From contig NC_079888.1 of assembly GCF_029227915.1 (NCBI RefSeq), positions 15,671,001-15,731,000 on the forward strand: 60,000 nt of DNA, read 5' to 3'. Of this stretch, positions 8,893 through 19,307 are shown piece after piece. Positions within the stretch are counted from its first letter, which is position 1. Each line of letters starts with the position of its first letter. Source of the DNA: Hydractinia symbiolongicarpus. Its lineage: Eukaryota; Cnidaria; Hydrozoa; Anthoathecata; Hydractiniidae. The notes below the pieces were generated by a model. It was not told the DNA's origin and did no database searches. It saw only the letters and a list, made by a program, of their open reading frames with translations. Position numbers and translations under genes: made by a program.

Positions 8893-9392
8893 TTACTTAG
8901 ATATGGATCGATAGCCGTTCGATTGGTTTTCATTTTTCCACATGGGTTGCATGTTGGTATAATCTAAACGCGCAAGCTGTAATTCTTCGCTTGGATATTC
9001 GCCATTTTCTCGATATTTAACTGGTATTTTATGATCGAATTCCCACTGCCCTCGATTGCTCTAGTTCATACCGTCTTTGAATTGGGCTTGGATATGACCA
9101 ATGAAAGTGCAAATACCGCACCCCAGGTACTCGGTGGAATAAATCTCTCTGCCACGGTTTAGGGCATTCTTAATCCTATTCCGAATTAGCCCATGCATAC
9201 ATTCAGGGAAATCACAATCTTTGCAAAAGCCATGCTGTTTTTTATGGTGGCATTTATTTCGCTCCTTTGTTGCCCTTTTAATATCTAAGCATTTGATACA
9301 CATTTTGGTCCATTGCCAATTCCGCTGCAATTTAAAATCATCAAAAAACAAAAAGACCTTTTGCATTGTAAGCATTCCTTGATTTCTTCCAT
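8893..9392 (-). pseudogene. HNH-nuclease-like protein, copy 1, broken
   Basis: From ATG 9392 the coding track runs to TAA 8893-8895 through a frameshift near 9,345 (A/T run) and an in-frame stop near 9061. Features in order are an N-terminal CxxC, a block of CxxC and Cys/His pairs, the word YLGCGICTF, then FDHKIP (the His of an HNH-type core) and YTNMQPMW. It is a clear paralogue of the gene at 11295-11789. Such genes are common passengers of large DNA viruses and mobile elements. It starts 45 nt after the RNA polymerase fragment. Confidence 0.65.
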
Positions 9393-9436
9393 TTTATTAC
9401 ATTTTATGAATACATAATTCATAAAATTTTTGGACA

Positions 9437-10927
9437 TCAGCCTGCACGATACAATAATGACATGTTTCCATTCGTTCCAACATGTAGAGCCTTTCCACAA
9501 ATGATTGCCGATGAACATCCAGATAGATCATCTACTTCTCCATTAATGGCAGCAGATATTAACATATCAACTGGCTCCTCAAATGCAGCCCGGCTCAAGG
9601 CACCACTTTGATCTCGCATAGTGTACCCTGTCATGGATTTTACTGTACCAGTAAATGTCATAAAGGAAGCCACCAATTGCGTATGAGCAATACTGACACT
9701 ATCACCCGTGACTTTATGTAGCTCACGTTGTATATACATACATGCCGCGGCTATGCCAAAGTGCTCAGGTATCTGATGTACACATGTGGATGTACTTCTT
9801 CGCTCATCCACAAATGGAAGCGTACATAAATCTCCCAGGGAATCACCAAATGAGCAGATGCTCCATGTACCATCATTCTCCCTGGAATATGTAGCATTAA
9901 TCACATCTTTTTTTCCACAAATAACGAGTTTCAACAGTACATTAGAGGCGTATTGGATTCGCTGGTATCGTGCCGGTCGGATTCTATTATCAAAGCTCCC
10001 ATGTTCTGATTCCGGATCATATGAAAAGTGACTGTCAGGTATTTGGGGGCAATCATCCTCCGCAAGGGCAGGCAACGATTCCGAGCCCCACCGGTGATGC
10101 TATTGCTACGCCACCATCCTTTGAGAAAAATTTACTAATTGCCACTTCGATCATATCTGGATGAACTTTAAAATAGAACAATTTGTTAAAATCTAAATAA
10201 AGGCGAATTATAGTCGATCTGTCAATTTTGGGATGTCGTTTTATCCACTTATTGTGCCATATTGGATTGGGATTATCAATAACATCAAATGTCCTTATTA
10301 GTACATGCAGCCTAACCTCCCGTAGACTTGATCCCACGACATTATCGAGTACCTCCACATCACTAAATGATGTCCTTAGTATATTAATGGGATGTTTGGC
10401 TTTCGATGCATCTATAAGTGCTTTCAAACGTTAACACCCTGTGACAGCGTCGAATTAGCATATCCAACTTAATGAAAAGAATTCAACGATAGCTGTGTGC
10501 TGGTTTCTCCAATGGATTGTGCTGCTATGATACCTACGGTGTAACCACTCTTTGTTTTGCGTGAATTATGATATGATGCGAATTCTTCCGCCAACTTTTT
10601 CAATAGAGTCTCGTCACGTAGAATCCCCTCCTCTCCAAATTCGTCTATGGCGTCTTTGATCATACCCAATAATTTAAAATAGGTTAAATTCTCCATGATA
10701 TACCATGGAGAATTTGATATAATGTAGGTCAAGCAAAAAATAGGGCAGATAGTGTGATGGATTACCACCACATGGATATCTCGCATAGCATGTTTATTTT
10801 TCAAAACAAAACCCTCGTAAGGGAACCCTCTGGGTGTTTTGATGTTTTGTTGTTTGAACCCAGAGGGTTTTTGATTCTGTGAGAATACTACTCGGAGCCC
10901 GTTCCTAGCACTGACATTAACCGGCAT
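9437..10927 (-). pseudogene. RNA polymerase largest subunit (Rpb1/beta-prime), C-terminal half, broken
   Basis: Three segments on one strand match the order of the Rpb1 C-terminal half. At 10550-10469 is the bridge-helix region with VGIIAAQSIGETSTQLSLN, followed after a stop and a frameshift near 10,435-10,470 by the RLKALIDASK segment. 10427-10053 covers the cleft. 10075-9437 has the distal block FMTFTGTVKSMT, then SGALSRAAFEEPVDML, ending in a GTNG loop. The catalytic NADFDGD loop of the N-terminal half is not in this window, so the piece corresponds roughly to the archaeal A'' portion. The first 60 codons (before about 10,700) do not look like Rpb1 and contain a hairpin. It lies between HNH gene copies inside the virus-like element, not in a host-like intron-containing gene. 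Confidence 0.85.
10824..10869. repeat. 12-bp perfect hairpin within RNA polymerase gene start
   Basis: AACCCTCTGGGT at 10824-10835 pairs with ACCCAGAGGGTT at 10858-10869 around a 22-nt loop. It sits in the part of the reading frame that does not resemble Rpb1, so it may belong to a small insertion. Confidence 0.6.
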
Positions 10928-10929
10928 TT

Positions 10930-11294
10930 TGGCACAATTTTTCCTGACATGGCACAGCGTGGGAGAAACCAGGGCGAGACGGCCGCCTCCAGCTAGTGCG
11001 TACCCTCTCCCTAACCTTCAGCCAGGACCTAAGCCCTGCTCACACAATTTTACTATATATCAAGCCTTGTATATAGCTATTCAGTATCACCTTGAGTATT
11101 ACCTGTGTGAAAATGCACGCATCACCGGTTAGGCCTTTTGCTCATCATACATAAAATCTCTTGGTTATTCAGAAATGATAAACTTTTCTGAATGGATGAG
11201 GCAAATGAGTTTGTTCTTGTTTTTACTGACTCATACTTAAGAGGAGTTACTCGAAGTTATAAAGAAAAAAGAAACCTATTCAACGCGACCGACT
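10930..11294. other. Intergenic stretch, no supported gene
   Basis: Short ORFs exist on the plus strand (10929-11132 and 11192-11383), but neither shows a motif. The second runs into the 3' end of the HNH gene on the other strand. This stretch may hold the decayed upstream part of the RNA polymerase gene or a small insertion. Confidence 0.3.
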
Positions 11295-11789
11295 TTAAGC
11301 AGATATATATCGACAACCTTTCTTTTTATTCTCCGCGATCCACATTGGTTGCATGTTGGTGTAATGGAGTCGTGCGAGTTTAACTTCTTCGCTTGGATAT
11401 TCACCATTATCTCTATATTTAATAGGGATTCTGTGGCCGAATTTCCAGGAACCTCGTTTGCCCCAGTTCATACCGTCTTTGAATTGGCCTTGGATATGAC
11501 CAATGAAAGTGCAAATACCGCAACCTAGATACTCGGTGGATGCTATCTCCGTGTCACGGTTTAGGGCACTGTGAATCCTGGACATGATAAGGTCATGCAT
11601 ATACCCCGAGAAATCACATTCCTTACAACGATGTTTTTGATGCAGGCATTTGTTCCGCTCCGCTGACGCCCTCCTACTGTCGATGCATTTGATACATTGT
11701 TTTGTCTGTTGCCCATTACGCTTGTTGATCTTGAAATTATCAAAAGATAAAGACTTTTTGCATTGTGTGCATTCCTTGGTTTCCTCCAT
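11295..11789 (-). CDS. HNH-nuclease-like protein, copy 2
   Basis: An intact ORF of 164 residues. An N-terminal CTQCKKS zinc-type motif, a second cluster of Cys/His pairs (residues 35-70), YLGCGICTF and then HRIPIKY and YTNMQPMW make an HNH-type core. Where copy 1 and the family pattern have Asp-His, this copy has Gly-His (KFGHRIP), a change at a likely metal-binding position. It is full length while the other copy is broken. It lies directly downstream of PolB on the same strand. Confidence 0.7.
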   Translation of the reverse strand: MEETKECTQCKKSLSFDNFKINKRNGQQTKQCIKCIDSRRASAERNKCLHQKHRCKECDFSGYMHDLIMSRIHSALNRDTEIASTEYLGCGICTFIGHIQGQFKDGMNWGKRGSWKFGHRIPIKYRDNGEYPSEEVKLARLHYTNMQPMWIAENKKKGCRYISA

Positions 11790-12851
11790 TTTGTTTTTTG
11801 TTACAGTTTGTGAAGTAGTGCTTCACAAAACTTTTGGACATGGAAACCTCACTATTTACAGCGCCAGCGGGGAGGTGTGCACGCTATTCTCATGTACAAC
11901 TTTCTTATCATAGAACGCCGATAGCCCCAGCTTGTTTTGCTCATACTTGACCATCCCCTGGTTATGAACCCAGAAGCCTACATTTTTAGCGGTATCTAGC
12001 TCGCCTTTTAGTGCTCCCATATATTTAGACCACGTCACTTCATTCTGTCTTTTGGACATTCCTTTACAGGAGAATTTCGTGCCTTCTAACCCTTCGGCAA
12101 AATAGCACTTGGCGGTCAATGCAATCATTCTGGATCTGATGAATTCTTCTTTAAATAACCCTCCGGTTCCACTTGAATATTTATCGGTGACTAGCCAGTT
12201 TTTAACATTCTCATCGTACTGCTTGAGTAACTCCGAGCAAACAACATCACGTAGATTATCGCCAGAGATTGCAAAATAAGTGGAGTTCGTATCCATATAA
12301 ATGTACTCGTAATTTTGTCGATCTACGTACTTATCCAGAAAATCATAGTAAAATTCGAGCATCCGCAATTTAGCTAATTGATACACAAGGATTCCACATT
12401 GATACGCCTTATTTATTGAATCGCCCTGTTTACTCCGCCTTACTTCATATGCGTCTCCAATCTCTTTTAAATCCTCCATATGGGCTTCTCATTGCTGCAT
12501 CTACTACCTTCTCATCCTTCGTAAATGTGATATTGTTATGTCTAGCCAAATCCTCTATCATCTTCCCGTAGAACGAGTTCCCTTTCAATTTTGCTGTATC
12601 GCCCACAATACTTTATCAAGGTCCTTATCAGCTTGACGACGCGCATCCGCGATTTCTTCCGGGAACCATGCGAATGGTTTACCCCGTGAGTATTTAAGTA
12701 TTTGATAGCAAGCCGTAATCTTTAACCCATGATTAATATACCATTTAAGCAGCTCCGTACAATGCAGGATCTTCTCAGCTCTCATAACCCCTAGGAGCTT
12801 CCTAGTGCCAGGGATACGTTTTTGTTTCGTTTTTTGTCAAATACTCGTGCA

Positions 12852-12972
12852 TACATATAGGTGAATATTTATCATAGCACATCCGTATTTCATTCTAGAA
12901 TGATTTTATTCTAGAATGAGAGATGATAGAATGAAATACGGATGTGCTATGATAAATATTCACCTATATGTA
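12852..12972. repeat. Perfect 45-bp inverted repeat
   Basis: Arms 12852-12896 and 12928-12972 are exact reverse complements over 45 bp. The 31-bp spacer contains a further short palindrome (TTCTAGAA twice). No coding capacity. Confidence 0.9.
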
Positions 12973-13000
12973 TACACACCATCCGGATAAACTATCTGAG

Positions 13001-13111
13001 TTCATCACTAACATATTGCCGCACGTAGTGTAGTGGGTTCGTCTGCGGCTCCCAGTTCTGGGGACCGCGGATCGAATCCCACTCACTGCTTGGCAGTATG
13101 TTAGTGATGAA
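13001..13111. repeat. Foldback with 20-bp arms and tRNA-like box B
   Basis: Arms 13001-13020 and 13092-13111 match at 19 of 20 positions. The interior also folds on itself (GTGGGTTCG with CGAATCCCAC) and contains GGATCGAATCCC, similar to a pol III box B. A SINE or MITE origin is possible. A cloverleaf could not be drawn convincingly. Confidence 0.65.
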
Positions 13112-16100
13112 CAAAGTAGTTCTTCTTCAATATGACTCGTGCATATGCTGAGGGATTTGATTGTCAGGGATCTCCCTGACTACAAAAAACGGGGACATTT
13201 CACTGAATTTTTCGTACAACTCAGTAGGCACCTCAGTATCAACTTGGGCAAACCCGAAGAGATCTCCGTCTATAATGCTCTGTACCAGATTATATAATTC
13301 TCCAGCAGGTTCAGCCATTTTCATAAGCTTTTCTTTTCCACAAGGGAAGTCCTGCAGCAGGTTGCTTGGGTAGAACATGTTCGCATCATAGCCCAGTATG
13401 GTCTTGCACTTGTTTGGCTCAGTATAAATATGTGAGCGAATACCCGTCACATCACTCTCATCATATCGGCAGAATACGATCGCAGGGCCACCTACCATTC
13501 CAGTTTGCAGGAGCTCATATGCCTCGTTCTTTGTACAAAATATACAATCTTTTTGAACCTGTTTACAATCCTGGCATCTGGCTTTGGTGCAACGAGCCTC
13601 ACATTTATGCTTACAGGGATCACCAGGGGCATAAAGCTTTATATCCGGCTCAACTGCAAGGATTTATTCAGTACATACCACATCGAAACACCCGGAATGC
13701 TCACTGCATCTTTTAGAATGTCAATCTCATCCTCGTAGTATGTATTGCGGGTCTTGTCGACGGCCTCGGCAAATGGTATTACGTCCGCCATATTGTATTG
13801 GGCTAACCAATTCAGCATCGTGACGCATTCTCTTTTAAAAAACTCATTTCTGAACTTCCGGTAATCTTCAGATGAGAGGGTGTTTTTACCACTGAGTGTG
13901 CTATAAAACGCCTCATGATCGACTGGGCCCACATGGTTCAACTTTTCGTAGCAGGACAATCACTCGTACGGAAACACAAATTTTTTGAGATCACAATCCA
14001 ATGACTTGCACCATTTTTCATAACTCAGGTCTGGTGCGAGGAAATTCTTAATATCGATAAATTTGAACCTCGAGGTGGTTAGAAACATGTAGTCGTTTTC
14101 TTTTTTCGCCACTTTGATATTATCATCATCCGCAATTCGTTCGGCAAAATACCGCTTTATCAGGTTGATATCGTACTTGCCACTGTTCACTTGCCACCTA
14201 TCACTGTCACTTGATTTATCCATTCGTGCCAAGCACTTTGAGTTTGTTCCAGGAGCATATAGAAATCATCTGGCTTGGGATATATCAGTTCGACTTCTTC
14301 CAAAATCCTCATTTTTCTCTGCTCCATTTGATCAACAAATTTTTGCACAAGCACCTTTGGGTCTTCATCATGAATGAAGGTATGATGTTCTTGTAAGCTA
14401 TCGTGGATGGCTACACAGATAGATATATGTCAAATCAGACGTTTGCTGCTGGTTCAATGGTGCCAGGAGAGCCTCAAAATCAAAAACGATGAAATGGGCA
14501 TATGCTCGAAATTTTTTCTTGAATACCCTCTTAGCCTTGGGAGGCTTTTCGCATTCCCATGCAGTGACAAGATCGTACCCCAGCCCTCGAATGTGGTCTT
14601 CTTTAAATTTGGTACGATTGAAATTATTTTTATCTACGTTGGTTCGCTGTGGTTGACATGGGCATCCGTGCCATTTGAAACCGTGGTACTCGTAAACTGT
14701 CTTTGTACAAGGATCATACCCATCAATCTTGTATACAGCCTTACTAAAGTCGCGTATCACACGTTCTCCCCCATGCCCAAAAAGAGCATGATGTATGTGT
14801 CTACCTGTTTCCTTTGATATGGCTTCAATCCATTGGCATGCCGCGTAACTAAAACCTTTATCGGGATAGAATACATTTTCGGAGCTACTCTGCATTTGGT
14901 CAACCCTATCACCTTTGCAAATTATTTTTGTCTTGATACCTTCGCATTCATTTTATTTATGTCGTGTGAGATTTTCGGATCTGATAAATCTTTGTGTACA
15001 AACCTCCCATTCCCAATGCTGCGTCAATACATCCATTTTCTTGATATAGAAACAATGACCCTGCAGCATACCAATGTTGATCGTGTCCAACCCCTTTTTG
15101 TATTGATTTTGGCCATAGACGAGACGTCATGGAGCCTTGTCGGAGTTTATCTTCGGCTCAAATACTCTTATCTTAATCTCGAATTTTTTGGCAAGTCCAC
15201 AAGCCTCGTGGCCCTTACCTCTTCCCTCTTAAATTTGAGTTCCTCGTAGTACTCACAAGCTAATTTGAGGGCTGGCCTTGTGAGGAACTTTTCGCACTGT
15301 TTTCGTTCTTTCCGGTAATGAACAGCTAGGCATCTCCAGAAGCACAAGCTGTCTGTTCTCTCGTCCGTCTTGTCAAAGCTATAAATGCACCTTTTTCCGC
15401 GCAACCAATCTGGTAATGGGCCACATCCAAGTAGGGGCTCCCTCGTAGAAATTATCTTGACTTGTACGTGCTTGAATAATATTTTGCCTTCATATGCTCC
15501 TGGTGTCTCGATAGTCCTTTCTGGTGGCAAATAGGCTATCGTCCAAAATTCGGCATCTTCCAGATCGAGGCGTTTCATCTCACATTCATCGATAAAAGCC
15601 TCGATTTCAGCCATGCTAGATAGTGACCCGGAGCTCTTGGTTTTGTGATAATTTGCCACATCGCCCCCGCCTCGGTAAATTTCACAGGTAAATGAGTATA
15701 TTACCTTCACTCGCATGTCTACGTGTGGTGTGATTTTTCGCATAATGGTATCTGTCCATGGCTGGTTAAGGTTATTATTAAATCGCCATGTTTTGATGCG
15801 GTTTCCGTCTTCTATCATTTCCGCGTTATCATCAAAAATATTATGAATACCCTCAATTACATCAGTATTGGTGGCATGCTCAGATTCTTTCCCGAACATG
15901 TGTTTGAGGTCCTCAATTCCTTGGTATTCATCTTCGATGGTGACCCGTTGAACCTCATCGTGGAGAGTTGGTGTTCCTGAAAATTGACCCTTGGCCTTGT
16001 TATAATAGTAACTAACGGTATCCCGCACGCTCCTTAGTTGTTTAGTGATAGCTTCACGAGTTGCTGCTACTGGTGCTGACACGGTATTATATATTTTACT

Positions 16101-16129
16101 GATTGCATTTTTGAACCAACTCATCTTTA

Positions 16130-17231
16130 TTATAGGTAGATTTCAATTTCAACCTTCATGTACTCATAGGGGTAGACACCCTTTCGAAGCATCAGTCTGA
16201 AGGCATCTTTGTCAATGAATTTAGCCTTGGATGGTACGTTTGCCTTTACCTGCTCAATGTCTAGCTGTTTCGTGGTATTCGAGTCGCAATTTTTACACCA
16301 AAAGCTTGCTACATACTCTGCGTCGATGCTGTGAAATTCCAGACATGTATCTGCGCACTGCTGAGATTTTATACCTGCCGTGTATGTACCTACGAGGTTG
16401 CTTGCCAATTTCTCCAGGCTTGATGCCATGAAGCGACAGCTGTCGATGAATCTGATCTCTATGCTCTTGTACGTATCACCATCACCATGCCCTATACATG
16501 CAATGGGCACCCTGATTTTAACGTTGAAGGAGATGTACTTTTCGGTGTTTTCAGCGATGCAACCAATATCCTGGGTATCATACTTCTCTCCAAGTTCTCG
16601 GATGAACAAGTGTGTGTCGTACCCCGAGAGGTTGTGGAAGATCACGTGTACATGGCTAGGTATCTTGTATCTGAGTTTGCATATCGCGTGCGCTGCACCT
16701 CTATACAACCCCGTGTAGTGACAGTGGTCTCGAACTTTACGGCTATCTCATCGTTGTCAAAGGGTTTCATGCAGATGTGACAAGTCGTGGCGGAGTCGTG
16801 CTCCCTCTTTAGTACATCCGTTAGTGGTAACATGTCCTGCTGAGGGTAGATGCTGTAGAGTCGCTTTACCTCATCCCCTAAGTGTTGAACGAACTTCTTC
16901 ACACAGTCCTCACCCGTGTAGACTGTTAGTGGGTCCGGCACTGGCCCGTAGGCAAAGGTACTATATGTACACCAGTCACATGGTACGTGCTTGTTCAGCT
17001 TTTTCGTCTCCCTCTTATCTTCAGCCATGGAAACGAGCAGGCTCTCGAAATCTGCATAGATGGCGAAGGGTACTTTGAATTGCTGCTGACCATCCTTGTA
17101 GTAGAGCCACTTTTCCTTTTCGCTTGGCATCGTGATCTTGACCGCGTCATTATCCCTGCAGTAGGTATAGTGCTTGTCTCGCGATTCAATTGTGAGAAAG
17201 GCTTGCAGACAGTTCATACAGAAGTGCATCT
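16130..17231 (-). pseudogene. Second Polinton DNA polymerase B, exonuclease part (truncated)
   Basis: Two overlapping frames (17229-16642 and 16708-16130) carry the exonuclease domain of a different Polinton polymerase: a CxNC zinc-like start (MHFCMNCLQ), exo I FAIYADFESLL (about 17,060), exo II HNLSGYDTHLF (about 16,625), then DSCRFMASSLEKL and KGVYPYEYM. The frame shifts near 16,680. The gene stops right after KGVYPYEYM at 16,135, and the next 10 bp lead into the start of the other polymerase gene, so the whole polymerase domain is absent. Its N-terminal part lies 4.5 kb away at 21774-22690, separated by the Helitron array. Confidence 0.85.
17151..17231. repeat. 81-bp polymerase segment duplicated at 21774-21854 (left copy)
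   Basis: These 81 bp of the second polymerase gene recur at 21774-21854 in the same orientation with four differences. The two copies bracket the Helitron array. Confidence 0.9.
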
Positions 17232-17245
17232 CTTATAATAATAAG

Positions 17246-17835
17246 TCTATATAATAATACGCTAATTCCGTGTGTCTGTCTGTCACTTTTGCAAAGTGGA
17301 TTACATTCTTCAAAATTTTCTTTAACAAATTCTATAAAACATCGCCTATAAAATTGTTCTGTAATTTACCAAACTTTAACGATAAAATAGTATTGACGTC
17401 AAAGGAAAGTTAATTAAGATTAGTGAAGCCATTACAATGCACTTAAAACTTTGAGGCCAAATAACTTGGAAACGAGGTGGTGACGTCAATGTTTTTTCAC
17501 CGCGTGGGTAACTACGGACCACCTAGGATCAATTTGGGTAATTTTCCCAAACCCGGATCCCCGAATCCGTTTCGGAATGGACGGGTTGATGACGTCATTA
17601 AAAAACCTTTAAACCCTAATATCTCTGCAACCGTTTGTCAAAAGTACATGATCCTATACATTTTCTTGCTCAGCGTTTCAAGATCTATACAATGAAGGCA
17701 ACAGGCATACACATTTCTGAAAAAAAACATTTTGTGTTCTGACATGTCTCTGCTGACGTCATCAAAATTTTAATGACGGTTGTTTTTCTCTGTTATCCTG
17801 CCTTAGTGGATTTTTCCACGGGCCTTATCGACTAG
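17246..17835 (+). mobile_element. Non-autonomous Helitron 1
   Basis: It begins TCTATATAATAATACGC and ends with a hairpin (GTGGA TTTT TCCAC, 17806-17819), 12 nt and CTAG (17832-17835). These are the defining Helitron termini (5' TC, 3' hairpin plus CTRR). 590 bp, no Rep/helicase ORF. Contains four TGACGTCA palindromes. Confidence 0.82.
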
Positions 17836-18579
17836 TCTATATAATAATACGCTAGGTGTGTCTGTGTGTCTGTGACAGGCAAAGTGGATGTCTTCATTTT
17901 CCTTTGATGTTGCCGAAAAATGCATGTCTAATATGTTAAATTTTCTGACGTTACGACGCGACGAAAATAACACTACTTTAACGTCAATATCCTATATTAA
18001 ATTAATGAAGCCATTACAGTGCACCTAAAACTTTGAGGCCAAATAACTTGGAAACGAGGTGGTGACGTCAATGATTTTTCACCGCGTGGGTAACTAGGGA
18101 CCAACTAGGACCGATTTGGGTAATTTTCCCAAACCTGGGTCCCCGAATCCGTTTCGGAATGGACGGGTTGATGACGTCATCGAAAAACCTTCAAATCCTA
18201 ATATCTCTGCAACCGTTTGTCAAAAATACGCAATCCTATACATTTTCTTGATAAGTGTTTCAAGACCTATACAATGAAGGCAACAGGTGTAAAAACTTCT
18301 TAAAATAATTTTTTTGCATATTGTTCGTTTTTTGCTGACGTCAGCAAAATTTTTAAACCTTTATATCTCCTTAGGTGTTTGTCCAAAACAAATGTTCCTA
18401 TATATTATTTTAATCAACTATTCAAGCTCTACACAATAGGGGCAACAAATAAACAAATTTCCAAGAAAAAATATTTTGTCTCTTGACAGATCCTAGCTGA
18501 CGTCATCATAATTTAAATAACGGTTCATTTTTACTGTTATCCTGTCTAAGTGGATTTTTCCACGGGCTTTATTGACTAG
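17836..18579 (+). mobile_element. Non-autonomous Helitron 2
   Basis: Starts directly after the CTAG of Helitron 1 with TCTATATAATAATACGC and ends with GTGGATTTTTCCAC, a short spacer and CTAG 18576-18579. 744 bp, similar throughout to Helitron 1 and 3, with a roughly 150-bp internal module repeated and four TGACGTCA sites. Confidence 0.82.
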
Positions 18580-19307
18580 TCTCCATAATAATGCGCCAGT
18601 TCTGTCTGTCTGTGACTTTTGCACAGTGGATGAAATTTCTTTGATAAAGTCTATAAAACATCGCCTATAAATTTGTTCTGTAAATTAGCAAACTTTGACG
18701 TTAAAGCAATATTGACGTCAAAGGAAAGTATATTAAGATTAGTGAAGCCAATGCATTGCACTTTTAAAATTAAGGCTTAATAACTTGGAAACGGGTGGAA
18801 ATAACTGACGTCATCTCCCTCGTGGGTAACTAGGGACTACCTAAGAACAAGTTGGGTAAGTTTTCCAAACCTGGGTCACCAAATCCGTTTCGGAATGGAC
18901 GGGTAAATGACGTCATAAAAAAACCTTTAAACCCTAATATCTCTGCATCCGTTTGTCTCAAGTACACGATCCTATACATTTTCTTGATCAGCGTTTCAAG
19001 ATCTATACGATGAAGGCAATAGGTACACAAATTTCTTGAAAATAAATTTTTGGGTTTGACAGGCCATTGCTGACGTCAACAAAATTTTTAACACCTTATA
19101 TTTCCTTAGGCTATTGTCGAATACATATGATCCTATACATTATTGTGATCAGCGTTTTAACCTTTACACGTTATAGGCAACGAATAAACTAAACTTGGCC
19201 AATTTTTTTTGTACCTGCACTGTTGATGTCAGCAAAAAATCTAAAACAACCTATTTTTCCATTGTCCTTCTGCCTAAGTGGATTTCTCCACGGGCTTTAT
19301 CGACTAG
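18580..19307 (+). mobile_element. Non-autonomous Helitron 3
   Basis: Starts TCTCCATAATAATGCGCC directly after the previous CTAG and ends with GTGGATTTCTCCAC, a spacer and CTAG 19304-19307. 728 bp, slightly more diverged, with four TGACGTCA sites. The minus-strand 66-codon ORF inside is not a gene. Confidence 0.8.

Larger units (their letters stand above)
12843..13145. mobile_element. Composite foldback/MITE insertion in PolB with 11-bp duplication
   Basis: ACTCGTGCATA is present on both sides (12843-12853 and 13135-13145). Removing one copy plus the 281 bp between restores the polymerase reading frame across the junction, so this is a true insertion. The insert contains two foldbacks: a perfect 45-bp inverted repeat and a second hairpin with 20-bp arms. 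Confidence 0.75.
11856..16124 (-). pseudogene. DNA polymerase B, Polinton/adintovirus type, broken
   Basis: A gene of about 1,300 codons starts at ATG 16124 (MSWFKN) and ends at 11856. Order of parts: N-terminal domain with SLCFWRCLAVH (about 15,345); a nuclease-like insert with KIDGYDP, then YEYHGFKWHGC (about 14,740-14,660); exonuclease motif I FIVFDFEALL (about 14,490); exo II-like KYDINLIK (about 14,180); a cysteine-rich module (about 13,640-13,550); palm motif A ILGYDANMFYPS (about 13,400); motif B KLKGNSFYGK (about 12,590); motif C YMDTNS (about 12,280-12,300). Motif C has Asn (codon 12285-12287) where active enzymes have Asp. Frameshifts or stops lie near 15,170, 14,398, 13,960, 13,640, 12,820, 12,585 and 12,480. 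A 281-bp insertion splits it at 12854-13134. Confidence 0.88.

Noticed and set aside
9437-10927. Rpb1 piece as a host gene
   Set aside because: No introns although host genes here are intron-rich, same strand and spacing as virus-like genes, and placed between two HNH genes. A processed host pseudogene is not fully excluded.
11192-11383. Plus-strand ORF starting MDEANEFVLV
   Set aside because: Protein-like at first, but it runs into the 3' end of the HNH gene and shows no motif.
13021-13090. tRNA gene
   Set aside because: A box B-like sequence is present, but the stretch folds as one long hairpin and no acceptor or anticodon arm fits.
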